A DNA stretch of 64,000 nucleotides from an uncultured Bacteroidales bacterium (GTDB taxonomy: Bacteria; Bacteroidota; Bacteroidia; Bacteroidales; Muribaculaceae): NCBI GenBank assembly GCA_902777835.1, contig CACYVC010000010.1:1-64000 (forward strand). The letters run 5' to 3'. The number at the start of each line of letters is the position of its first letter. Position 1 is the stretch's first letter. The notes below the pieces were generated by a model, which was not told where the DNA came from, did no database searches, and saw only the letters and a list, made by a program, of their open reading frames with translations. This document shows positions 44,701-53,103 of this stretch, one piece after another. The position numbers and the translations under genes were made by a program.

Positions 44701-44826
44701 AAGACCGACGACTTTATGCTGCAAGTGCAAAGTATCAACGACCCACAATGCTACTGGCTTGACTCAGGAGAATTTAACTTGAATATTGCAACCACCGACT
44801 TAAACGAGTTCACAGTTCAGAGTTAA
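41728..44826 (+). CDS. SrfB-family protein (ASKHA-type ATPase)
   Basis: 1032 aa homologue of the SrfB virulence-factor family first named in Salmonella. It contains two phosphate-binding loops of the actin/Hsp70 superfamily: IIDIGNSRTSALLFE (Asp279) and SVDIGAGTTDVMVCQY (Asp593), the latter followed by the family-typical FNLAGDDMLQQLVQ. A VLSGRPT segment near 784 fits an adenosine-site motif. RYLWDNKRTENEWRFIN is also family-like. No signal peptide or membrane helix, so cytosolic. The molecular role of SrfB is unknown; ATP-dependent conformational switching is inferred. First gene of a nine-gene co-directional cluster. Confidence 0.85.
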   Translation: MDYSLIANSGIQLLSKRIDINLNAGFKCRFAESFDDERFQWKLEFAYTLSNQIVVLTSQLREKGYLDNDNKLTTSEAVILANPEVQQFNVAENEEDSLGIFFSKLAANNKFLSHYFNVWLPMPFIEKDETGDYKKGPYNWCKFMIVPRETNAGILTADVVLAFDTQARYNTMDAYKEYPVFMSDGETEKIFGLCGNERQLIDYCTWNKNWVRDYLMEIAYPDAKNFDVLELKDGRHKYEFLATYLMLIKYLSSLDDFFPTVKLMRDRDVNIVNVEMIIDIGNSRTSALLFENNNFTQDFTKVDPLRLQNFTHVILPNGDLNRVEETFDMRLAFRKVTIGKNIAGSNQFVWPSIIRLGREANYLNHEATALNLGLETLSTNSSPKRYLWDNKRTENEWRFINIGDENYSLPPIIEGLTCFINDDGTYNAEGYGIGAHYSRRSLMTLAFIEIIEQAITQINSFQSRERHDLRNTPRRLERVIITCPTAMSRVERQALYSSFSDAVKIINSYHHIIDNNSIALQMQVIPGNQPRRYDDDEHKQWYYDEATCSQFVYLYAQFCERYKNRSDLFFKLYGKKRDIDGVPCDTLKVGSVDIGAGTTDVMVCQYRYNESNPSQISPNPIYWDSFNLAGDDMLQQLVQNVIIEGSSGILYRHLTEKMGKSHQEAYKVLYHFFGQDNNMMTFKDRIMRRDFNMQVNVPVMYRFLNLLSEGERYLEIGYDEMFGDSKPSDIVCEAFKERFGFELSEVVWTYDHNVLSQHVEKSLDSLIESISTLLYAHDCDIVVLSGRPTMLKPIKDCFLKYFPVSPNRLIVLGKYRIGRWYPFKDENGYMHDTKSIVPVGAMIGYLASMAGGLNEFSLDLTNLSDKLAPTTESFYKMGGIPKEECIITPTINNGRITINSFPCYIGAKQFDIGIYPLRPFYVLEIDNRRIKERISKGKTLTPEQLQRMLRDYRDELFKKGPFTFEIEREAYDEDKELITIASVTGSDGEELKTDDFMLQVQSINDPQCYWLDSGEFNLNIATTDLNEFTVQS

Positions 44827-44884
44827 AAGTTCAGAGTTCCACGATAAACGATAAACGACCAACGATAAACGATCAACGACAACT
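44827..44884 (+). repeat. Intergenic word repeats between SrfB- and SrfC-like genes
   Basis: After the stop: GTTCAGAGTT words. Before the start: five imperfect ACGATAAACG/ACGATCAACG words. Confidence 0.7.
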
Positions 44885-47677
44885 ATGAACATCAATCAAT
44901 ATCTTCACATTGTAGAGAAAGCCATTTCATGGCAATCTAATGTCCCCGATAGCGAGAGGCAGAACTACCTTGAGCAGCTGGTAAACCTTCGTCGTGCGTT
45001 CAAGAAAATCCAGTTTGCCGCCGATGAGCGATGCTCCACCGCCGCCTTTGGCGAGAGCCAGATGGGCAAATCCTATCTCGTGAGCGCGCTGATGAGCGAC
45101 CCCGGCAAGCCCTTCACCGTCACCGACGGCCGCCGTGAATACAACTTCATCGACGAGATAAACCCCAGCAATCCCAACTCGCGCGTAGAGGCCACTGGTG
45201 TGGTGACACGATTCACCTCTAGCACCGACCCCGCCGTTCCCGAAGGATACCTCAAAGCACGCCTGCTGTCGGTTGCCGATATCATCCTAGTCTTGTGTGA
45301 AGCCTATCACACACAGACCGACTATGACAACTCCGAGATTAAGAAAATCGACTATATTCGCCAATACTGCGACTCCGTTGGCGTGTCGTCGGTACCAAAT
45401 CCCTCACCCATCCTCACCCAGGACGACGTGATGGACATCTACGACTACCTGCGCAACTCCACTATGAAGCAGCGTGTCGCCAATCTCACCGACCCAGAGT
45501 CGGGGCTGTTTGCGTTCCTCTTGTTCAACGTGAACCGCCTCAGCGATGACCAACTCATTTCGGCTATCAAGCTGCTATGGTTCGACAATCCATCCATCAA
45601 CCGCCTCTTCGACACCCTCATCACAGCCTACCGCTCCATAAGGTTCAACTCCACGGTGTATGTTCCCTTTGATGCGGTGCTCAAGAAGCATGGCACGCTG
45701 CTCGACGTGGCTCGCCTCGATGAGATTTATGACGAAAGTGAGATAGAACTTCCCGACTATCGCCCCACCACCATTGTCACCACCCAGCAGGGTATGTCAA
45801 TAGAGATGAACAAGGGCGAACTCAGCGCTCTCGTTGCCGAGCTCTACATGTCGCTGCCCACCCTCGAGAGCGAGACACGCAACTTCCTATCATGTCTCGA
45901 CATCCTCGACTTCCCCGGCGAGCGACGTCCCGAGAACATGGCCAGCGAGAAGCTCACCAATGGCAAGAACCTCTCGGTGGTGCTGCGACGCGGCAAGGTG
46001 ACCTACCTCTTCAATCGCTACAGCGACACCAAGCGCATCAGCTCCCTCATGCTCTGCCACAACAATATGCAGAGTGCCGAGAGCAAAATGGGCATTGTCC
46101 TCGAGAACTGGGTTAATAAGAACGTGGGGGAGACTGCAGCTCAGCGCGACACTTTCATGCACGACACACAAATGTCGCCTCTATTCATCATCAGCACATT
46201 CTTCAACCTCGACCTGGAATATCAAACCAACGACTCACCCGACAAACTCGAAGAACTACGACGTCGCTGGGACAACCGCTTCAAGATTGTACTTGAGAAA
46301 GAAGTGCTGCGCGCCAATACCGACGAGGACCAAACTCACTGGTTCAACCAGTGGACCACTGGCCATCCCTTCCGCAGTATTTTCATGCTTCGCGACTTTA
46401 AGTACTCCACCAAGTCGTTTGACGGCTACAATCCTAACACCAAGTCGCCCGAGACCGAAGAGATTATCCCAGCGGCATTCCCCAACTTCATGCAGTGCCT
46501 CAAGGACTCTTTCGTGAACTATGACTTCGTACAGCAGCATTTTGTTGACGCCAGTCAGGCATGGGATAGCGCAGCAACCCTCAACAACGACGGTACCAAG
46601 CCCATTATAGCCGCTCTCAACCAGCTAGCGCCACGCGTTAAGCAAGCCCGCGACAATATGTTTGGCGAGGAGATAACTCGACTCGTGGCTTCTCTTAAGA
46701 GTCTGCTCACCAAGTACTACCACAGCGGTTCGGCCGACGACGAGATACGCAAGGCTAAACGCCAAGCAGCGCAAGCCAATCTGCAGTTGGCAAAGATTGA
46801 AGGTGCCGACAAGGCTGCCTTTGGAAAGATGCTCGACATAATGATGATTGACGAGCCTCACCTCTATGAGATAATTCACAACGCACTCAACAACACGGTG
46901 GCCACGACATCGCAGCCCGACCCAGAGATGGAACTGTTCATTAGGTTCGGACTCGACCCCAAGGCATCACGCGCCGATAATCTCACTAGGTTGTGCGACG
47001 CTCTTGGCGTGGATACCGAGGAAGAGTGCATCGAGATGCTATCAACTGAGGGATTTGACATCAACAAGCTATTGAACGCCAATTTTATGGCCAACTCGCA
47101 ATCAGACCAAGTGGCTACGATGGTAGAGAACTTCTGGATTGACCAGTTCCTTACTCAATATGCTGTGCCCAAGTGCAAAGACAACATCCCCGCTGTGAGC
47201 GACATGACCACCAACCTCATAAGGCTCTACCGCTTCCTGGGAATGCATGACCGCATCACTAAGCGCATCGACGAGTATATAACCACCTTCGACAAAGACA
47301 GTGCTGTGGCTATCATTGCCGACTATCTGGCAATGGAATTCAACCACTTCGTCACTACCTTTGGCTTCGATTACCTCGACAATAAGCATCTCAACAACAT
47401 CCTCGAGAAAAATGCCAGACTCAAGCTCAACATCAGCGAGGATATGCTCTCGGCACACAACACCTCCAGCGGAGTGAAGCTGCTCGAAGAACTAGACCAC
47501 GCCAAGAAGGACAATATCACCGACCGCAAGACTCTCATGCGACTGCCACGCTATGGGTTTATGCTCAGATGGATTGAGTATCTGAAAGTGGGATACATCC
47601 TCTCGTGCGACCTTCCCGACTATGACATCGCCGCCAACAAGCGCCTCGGGGAAATCATTAACGAGATTGACGCTTAA
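44885..47677 (+). CDS. SrfC-family protein (P-loop NTPase)
   Basis: 930 aa homologue of SrfC (putative bacterial virulence factor family). Walker A FGESQMGKSYLVSAL (G56-S63) is followed by the family-specific INPSNPNSRVEATGVVTRF, which aligns in kind with the NPPGGKESTGLVTRF region of enterobacterial SrfC. A second nucleotide-related segment is CLDILDFPGERRPE (DxPG, G3-like). The C-terminal half is helical and likely a dynamin- or coiled-type stalk. Cytosolic. SrfB and SrfC are almost always encoded together, as here. Confidence 0.85.
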   Translation: MNINQYLHIVEKAISWQSNVPDSERQNYLEQLVNLRRAFKKIQFAADERCSTAAFGESQMGKSYLVSALMSDPGKPFTVTDGRREYNFIDEINPSNPNSRVEATGVVTRFTSSTDPAVPEGYLKARLLSVADIILVLCEAYHTQTDYDNSEIKKIDYIRQYCDSVGVSSVPNPSPILTQDDVMDIYDYLRNSTMKQRVANLTDPESGLFAFLLFNVNRLSDDQLISAIKLLWFDNPSINRLFDTLITAYRSIRFNSTVYVPFDAVLKKHGTLLDVARLDEIYDESEIELPDYRPTTIVTTQQGMSIEMNKGELSALVAELYMSLPTLESETRNFLSCLDILDFPGERRPENMASEKLTNGKNLSVVLRRGKVTYLFNRYSDTKRISSLMLCHNNMQSAESKMGIVLENWVNKNVGETAAQRDTFMHDTQMSPLFIISTFFNLDLEYQTNDSPDKLEELRRRWDNRFKIVLEKEVLRANTDEDQTHWFNQWTTGHPFRSIFMLRDFKYSTKSFDGYNPNTKSPETEEIIPAAFPNFMQCLKDSFVNYDFVQQHFVDASQAWDSAATLNNDGTKPIIAALNQLAPRVKQARDNMFGEEITRLVASLKSLLTKYYHSGSADDEIRKAKRQAAQANLQLAKIEGADKAAFGKMLDIMMIDEPHLYEIIHNALNNTVATTSQPDPEMELFIRFGLDPKASRADNLTRLCDALGVDTEEECIEMLSTEGFDINKLLNANFMANSQSDQVATMVENFWIDQFLTQYAVPKCKDNIPAVSDMTTNLIRLYRFLGMHDRITKRIDEYITTFDKDSAVAIIADYLAMEFNHFVTTFGFDYLDNKHLNNILEKNARLKLNISEDMLSAHNTSSGVKLLEELDHAKKDNITDRKTLMRLPRYGFMLRWIEYLKVGYILSCDLPDYDIAANKRLGEIINEIDA

Positions 47678-47756
47678 GCCGGTTAGAAGTTACGGGTAAG
47701 TACACCAAACTAAAAACTGAAAACTCAAAACTATAAACCATAAAGAGTTAACTATT

Positions 47757-50315
47757 ATGCCAAACGTGAAAAATAAAGTGCGACTGTGCACCACCTCCCC
47801 CATGAGCATATTTATTGTGGAGAACCTGGGTGGCACACCGTTCTACAACAGGCGAGACGACTTTGAGAGATTGCTTGACAAATATGTCACCAATCCTCGC
47901 TATAAAAACTTCTTCGCCATGCCCTATTTTGAGCCCGCACTACACGGGTTGGAGTGGCATGTTGACCCCGAGTTTGCTTATGCCGTGAAACTCTCTTCTT
48001 TGGTAGGCACACAGCAATACTTTGCCGCCAAGCAATATATTGCCGAAGCAACCAGCTACTTCCGCACCCTCGCAACACAAGTTAACGAGTGGGAGCAGCC
48101 CTACTTTAACTGCCTCATCAAGTATATTGACTCTACCGATATCGACGAGATGGCATTTGTAGCAAATTCGCAGGTGATTTTGGGTGTGTGGGGCATCAGG
48201 TCGATGCCTGGTCAGAGCATGAACACCTCTATCGTCACCAATGTTGAGGACACGCGCCTGCACAGGGTATCGTTTGAGACTAACAACGCCACCCTGCAAG
48301 GCACCACGTCGTTCATGAGGCGGCATGGCTACAAGCTACACCCAGGCATTGATGTTCCTAAGGTGATTCCCGACGACGGTTTCGTCTTCGTGAGCTGGAT
48401 GCCTTTTGACCCCAACAATGCCCAGGTCAACGAGGACTTGCACTTTGTGGCACAATGCGAGGAGATAAAGACTCCACCGCCATACCAACCCGAGTCCGAA
48501 ACGCTGCCACCACCATTACACGAGTCACGCATGTGTCAAGTGAAATTTGAGAACGGCACCTTTGGCACCCTGAGTGGCACGTCGCCATCGCTCACTGTGC
48601 CCTCGGGCACCGTGCTCACGCCAGCGATGATACCTCTCGTAACACCCCTCAAAGGATACTCCTTCCTGGGATGGGACAAACCTGTGGATAAACCCATAAC
48701 TGGCGACACCACCTTTGTGGCACAATATTCTAAGTTGCCTTGGTGGAAACGCTGGTTTGCCGACGGCTGCCTGCGCTGGTTGCTGCTGGCACTGCTCGCC
48801 CTGTTACTGTTCTTGCTACTAGCCATCGTACTCACCCGCTGCACCTCGTGCACAGGAACCTTTGGTGGCTGTGTGCGCGACGCTCACGACATGATAATGG
48901 GTGCCGACACTACCGACACCATACGTGGCCGCACGCGCGTCATTATCCATGACGAACGAGTAATTAACCGCATACGTACCGACGATGGCCGCTACATCGA
49001 CGACAATGGCAATAGCCGTGGCGTGAGAGACATTTCCGACGACTTGGACGGCGATGACCCAGTCTCTCCACCGCTAGTTGACGATAATGGTGATCCAATC
49101 TCCGACCGAGGCCGCCTCAACCCCAACGATCCCAACAGTCCCGAGGTGGTGAGCGACCGCCTCAACATCTTCTTCGATAACGACAACCCCGATTTCCAGA
49201 AGTTTGCCACCGAGTTCAAGCGCAACTATCCCGGCGAGCAATACAAGATTATAGGCAAAGACAAGAACACCCGTTGGTTGCTGGTGCAGGTCCCGCCTGA
49301 GGAACGCCCAAAGATTCGCGATGAGCTACCCTCAAAGATACCATCAATGAAGTTTAAAGTAGTTGATGAGGTAATTATGGCGGGCGGGCAGATGCCAGGC
49401 TCAAGGTCCAATCTACCCAAAGGATGGCACCTCGATGCTGCCCACATCAAGCAGGCATGGCAAATATCTAAAGGCATAGCCAACGTAACGGTGGCTGTCG
49501 TTGACGACGGCATCGACTTGAACCATGAGATGTTCTCAGGACGCATCACCAAGCCTTACAATGTGTTTCGCTGCGATGACCATTTGAGCTCAGGAGTAGG
49601 ACATGGCACCCATGTGGCTGGCCTCGCCGCTGGCAGCACTGCTCATGTGAACCAAGGTGCCGCTGGAGTAGCCCCAAACTGCAAAATCATGCCCGTGCAG
49701 GTGTTTGACAATGGCCAATGCACCATTTCAGGAGTGATACGCGGCATCATGTATGCCATACGCAACAACGCCGACGTCGTGAACATATCCATTGGCACCG
49801 CCTATCCTGTGGAACTGGGCAACATGGTACCCATCGAGGAGCAGAAGGAGGTGGCACGCAGCTATTACAAACCCGCCGAGGACGTGTGGAAATGGGTCTT
49901 TGAGCAGGCGGACAAGAAAAACACAATACTCGTGTTTGCCGCTGGCAATAGCCATCTTCTGGCTGCCATGCAGCCGCAACTAAGGTCGAAGAACACCATC
50001 AACGTTGGGGCGTTAGGCAAGAACAACACCATGACTGAGTGGTCAAACTTTGGTAGCACCGTCTATGTCACAGCACCTGGCGAGGGAATCTACAGCTCCA
50101 TGCCAGGCAACCGCTATGAAGCACTCGACGGCACCAGCATGGCAGCGCCCATCGTCACTGGCGTAGTGGCGCTGATGAAATCGGTAAACAAAAACGTCAC
50201 CGTGAGTCAAGCTCTCACGGCGTTTACATCTACCGGCGTGAACATTCGCAACGGCAATCAGAGTGGCCCTGCAATTCAGGCCGACAAAGCAGTGAATAAA
50301 GTCAAGCAAAGATAG
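47757..50315 (+). CDS. Membrane-tethered subtilisin-like (S8) protease
   Basis: 852 aa. N-terminal cytosolic region (1-170) of unknown fold, then two InlB-type beta repeats (about 165-240 and 258-325; VSFETNNATLQGTTS and VKFENGTFGTLSG start them). A membrane helix (342-363) follows WWKRW (positive-inside). An acidic Asp/Arg/Asn-rich linker comes next, then a propeptide-like domain (about 465-540). The S8 protease domain (about 560-852) has Asp583 in VVDDGID, His616 in GHGTHVAG, oxyanion Asn731 in AAGNS and Ser794 in DGTSMAAP. All catalytic residues are present. Predicted active site in the periplasm. Confidence 0.92.
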   Translation: MPNVKNKVRLCTTSPMSIFIVENLGGTPFYNRRDDFERLLDKYVTNPRYKNFFAMPYFEPALHGLEWHVDPEFAYAVKLSSLVGTQQYFAAKQYIAEATSYFRTLATQVNEWEQPYFNCLIKYIDSTDIDEMAFVANSQVILGVWGIRSMPGQSMNTSIVTNVEDTRLHRVSFETNNATLQGTTSFMRRHGYKLHPGIDVPKVIPDDGFVFVSWMPFDPNNAQVNEDLHFVAQCEEIKTPPPYQPESETLPPPLHESRMCQVKFENGTFGTLSGTSPSLTVPSGTVLTPAMIPLVTPLKGYSFLGWDKPVDKPITGDTTFVAQYSKLPWWKRWFADGCLRWLLLALLALLLFLLLAIVLTRCTSCTGTFGGCVRDAHDMIMGADTTDTIRGRTRVIIHDERVINRIRTDDGRYIDDNGNSRGVRDISDDLDGDDPVSPPLVDDNGDPISDRGRLNPNDPNSPEVVSDRLNIFFDNDNPDFQKFATEFKRNYPGEQYKIIGKDKNTRWLLVQVPPEERPKIRDELPSKIPSMKFKVVDEVIMAGGQMPGSRSNLPKGWHLDAAHIKQAWQISKGIANVTVAVVDDGIDLNHEMFSGRITKPYNVFRCDDHLSSGVGHGTHVAGLAAGSTAHVNQGAAGVAPNCKIMPVQVFDNGQCTISGVIRGIMYAIRNNADVVNISIGTAYPVELGNMVPIEEQKEVARSYYKPAEDVWKWVFEQADKKNTILVFAAGNSHLLAAMQPQLRSKNTINVGALGKNNTMTEWSNFGSTVYVTAPGEGIYSSMPGNRYEALDGTSMAAPIVTGVVALMKSVNKNVTVSQALTAFTSTGVNIRNGNQSGPAIQADKAVNKVKQR

Positions 50316-50329
50316 TATTCAGAAAGATT

Positions 50330-51322
50330 ATGGGCAATAAAAAGTTTAACTTCGCTTTTGTCATCTCTATCATCGTTCTTCTCATCTATTCCTACATCGT
50401 GTTTATGGGAATAGTGTATTGGAAAGATGGTGACATTGTGCAAGGCATCATCTACTCAGTGGCATTGATTGCGGTGACTCTCGCGTGCATCGTCATCATG
50501 TGCAAGGCCAAAGCCACACGATGGAAGAAGACTGGCAACATAGTGCAGATTGTGTGTGGAGCGGTCATCCTTGTTGCGCTGGCGCTGAGCACTATGCCGT
50601 TTGCCCATTTCATCAACCTCGTAGTTAAGCAGAAAGAAATTTCCCAATCATTTGAGAAAGCCCACTTGTATGGTTCTCAGAGCGCGGTAGCCTACAACAA
50701 CTACGTGAAAGAACGCGAAGCAAAGACACGTGACTTCCTCAACGCCGTTGACGCAGGACATGGAGTGAGAAACCCTTCGGAATATGAGGCAATCTTCGGA
50801 CTGCCAGGAAACGACAGCAACACCGAAAAAATTGACCGCATGATAAACAGCCTCCACAAAATTCTACTACCCGAATCGGTAACACGTGCCAGTGATGAGG
50901 CACTCAATAATCTGGATAAAGGCGCAAAGATGAGTGTGTGGAACATCGCCATGCCGCAATACATAAACAGCATCGACAAGATGGTAAAGAATAATGTCGA
51001 GACTTTCAGCAACCTCAGCAAGAAAGCCCATGGCTACAAGGGCGACAACGACTACCCGCCGTTCACCTACCAGCAATACACCAACCAGAATGCGCAGCTC
51101 AAGGAAATGCTCACTCACATGTCGATGCCATCAATCGTTTCCATCATCGCAGCGCTGGTGTGCTTCGCCTTCATGCTGTTGCCCTACTACCTCGTGGAGC
51201 GTGACCTGGCCCAAGGCACTAGCGGCAAGCGCAATCCGCTTGCCTCCTCACCCTCTACTCGCCCCAATGGCAGTCAGCGCCGCAGCCGCCTCAGCGAGAG
51301 AGAAGAACGAAAAAACCAATAG
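50330..51322 (+). CDS. Four-helix membrane protein of the SrfB/SrfC cluster
   Basis: 330 aa, not in a family I recognise. Three closely spaced membrane helices at the N-terminus (about 8-28, 36-58, 66-94), a soluble helical region of about 170 residues with many Lys and Asn, a fourth helix (about 265-288) and a basic Ser/Arg-rich C-terminal tail. The loop is probably periplasmic. Fourteen bases after the protease gene. Confidence 0.65.
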   Translation: MGNKKFNFAFVISIIVLLIYSYIVFMGIVYWKDGDIVQGIIYSVALIAVTLACIVIMCKAKATRWKKTGNIVQIVCGAVILVALALSTMPFAHFINLVVKQKEISQSFEKAHLYGSQSAVAYNNYVKEREAKTRDFLNAVDAGHGVRNPSEYEAIFGLPGNDSNTEKIDRMINSLHKILLPESVTRASDEALNNLDKGAKMSVWNIAMPQYINSIDKMVKNNVETFSNLSKKAHGYKGDNDYPPFTYQQYTNQNAQLKEMLTHMSMPSIVSIIAALVCFAFMLLPYYLVERDLAQGTSGKRNPLASSPSTRPNGSQRRSRLSEREERKNQ

Positions 51323-51422
51323 TTTATACTCGCATAAAAAGGTTAGTGTTAGCAACTGAAAACTAAGAACTAAAACTGATAACTCATAACTGATAACTGA
51401 CAACTGATAACTGACAACTCAA
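51323..51422 (+). repeat. Intergenic word repeats before the second GTPase gene
   Basis: GGTTAGTGTTAGC after the stop, then about eight imperfect AACTGATAAC/AACTGACAAC words up to the start codon. Confidence 0.75.
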
Positions 51423-53060
51423 ATGAATATGCCCACTAAAGAATATGTATTAAGTATAGCTCACGGCGTGCCAGTGCCCAACCTCATAAGGTCGATTCAG
51501 CGAGGCATAATTACCCTCGACGAATTGAAGAGAATACAACTTGCTCCCGAGAAACTCGAAGTCATTGAGCAGAAACTGAGAGCCGAAGAAGACCAGTTAT
51601 GGGCCAAAGCATGTCAAAGCGGAGAAGCAGCCGACTTCTTCAGCTATCTGACAATATATCCCAACGGACTCTTTGCTGAGCCATGCCGGCAGGCGCTGAT
51701 ATCGGGAGAGGAGCACTTCTGGAAAGGTATTCTCGACAGTGGCTCTGTTCCCCTGCTAGAGCAGTATCTTAAATTTTACGAGCCTCTTGGAGGCGCTCAC
51801 ATCTATGAGTGCCAAGAAATGATTCAAGACCCCGACTGGGTGCAGGTGAAGAAACAACCCACACTCGTCAACATCGAGGCCTACCAACAAGCCAATCCCG
51901 GCAAGCACCACATTGAGATTGCTCAGATGCTAGATGCCATCACCGACGATATCGATTGGCAAAAAGCACTGCACACTGACGACACGCCAGCCTTTCAGGC
52001 CTATCTTGCTGCGCATCCACAGGGCAAATTTAAAGCTCTAGCACAAGAGCGCATCGATGCTGCTGCAGGCCATGACGAGTTTGTAGCTAATATGAACAAC
52101 GACCTCAAGAATGCCGACGAGATACAAAAAGCCGTGACTAGCAAGATAATAAGCTGGGAGGACGTGATTAAGGTTTATGGGGCCGAGCGAGCACAGGCCA
52201 TCCAGAACTTCGTTGGGCGCAACATCCAGCCCAACCCCAACATCCCCGTCGCACTCACTAAGGACTCTACCGAGGTGTATTTCTGGGGCACTCCGTCATC
52301 GGGAAAGACCTGCGCGCTAGGCTCAATATTGTGTGGTGCCATGAACAACTACTATCTTGAGCCACAGCAGTGCCAAGGCTATCACTACATGACTCAACTG
52401 CGCAATGTGTTTGACTCCCACAACAAATATTGCAGTCTGCCACCCAGCACCATCGTCAATGTGATACAAGAAATGGTATTCACCATCATCGATGAAAAGA
52501 AGAAGCGTCACCGAGCCACCTTCATCGACATCGCTGGCGAGATATTCCGTTCTATTTACTACAACATGAACCACATGTTCCTCGACCAGGAGCATAAGGA
52601 GACCCTCGCTCACGTGATGAAATTCCTCCATGACAACAGCAACCCCAAGATTCACTTCTTTGTGGTGGAATATGGCGCCGAGAGCAACCAGTGGGAAGAT
52701 ATTTACATGCGTGATTACCTGCAAGCCTGCTCGCTCTACATCAAGGACAACAAGATTCTGAATAACTCATCGGGAGTGTATGTCCTCGTCACCAAGTGCG
52801 ACAAGATGCATTGCCCCGACGAGATGATTGTTGACAACGCCGAGCAATATGTGCAAAAGAACCTCAGTTCGTTCTACAAGAACCTGCAGGACGCCTGCAA
52901 TGATGCCTGCATCAACGATTTCAAGGTGATACCCTTCTCTATTGGAGAGGTGTTTGCCGGCAAGATATGCTCCTACGACGACAGCTTCATCGACGACGTG
53001 ATTGATGTGCTCATCGCTAAGACACCTGCACTGAAAAAAAATAATTTTTTGAGAATGTGA
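51423..53060 (+). CDS. P-loop GTPase-like protein with TPR-like N-terminal repeats
   Basis: 545 aa. The N-terminal half (about 50-215) has three or more copies of the pattern F-x3-Y-L-x3-P-x-G-x-F-x4-A (FFSYLTIYPNGLFAEPC, AFQAYLAAHPQGKFKALAQE), known from solenoid-type scaffolds. The C-terminal half is a P-loop domain: Walker A WGTPSSGKT (G289-T296), a G3-like DIAGE (Asp369-Glu373) and a G4-like TKCD (T457-D460) preceded by a hydrophobic strand. That combination indicates a GTPase, possibly of the double-GTPase/conflict-associated type, but family assignment is uncertain. Cytosolic. Second nucleotide switch in the cluster. Confidence 0.72.
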   Translation: MNMPTKEYVLSIAHGVPVPNLIRSIQRGIITLDELKRIQLAPEKLEVIEQKLRAEEDQLWAKACQSGEAADFFSYLTIYPNGLFAEPCRQALISGEEHFWKGILDSGSVPLLEQYLKFYEPLGGAHIYECQEMIQDPDWVQVKKQPTLVNIEAYQQANPGKHHIEIAQMLDAITDDIDWQKALHTDDTPAFQAYLAAHPQGKFKALAQERIDAAAGHDEFVANMNNDLKNADEIQKAVTSKIISWEDVIKVYGAERAQAIQNFVGRNIQPNPNIPVALTKDSTEVYFWGTPSSGKTCALGSILCGAMNNYYLEPQQCQGYHYMTQLRNVFDSHNKYCSLPPSTIVNVIQEMVFTIIDEKKKRHRATFIDIAGEIFRSIYYNMNHMFLDQEHKETLAHVMKFLHDNSNPKIHFFVVEYGAESNQWEDIYMRDYLQACSLYIKDNKILNNSSGVYVLVTKCDKMHCPDEMIVDNAEQYVQKNLSSFYKNLQDACNDACINDFKVIPFSIGEVFAGKICSYDDSFIDDVIDVLIAKTPALKKNNFLRM

Positions 53061-53103
53061 AGATTAACACTTAACACTTGACACTTAAAACTAACTCTTA
53101 ACT

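Noticed and set aside
51355..51420. Tandem AACTGATAAC words as a CRISPR or minisatellite
   Set aside because: Repeats are too short and degenerate, and the same style occurs in many other spacers with gene-dependent orientation.
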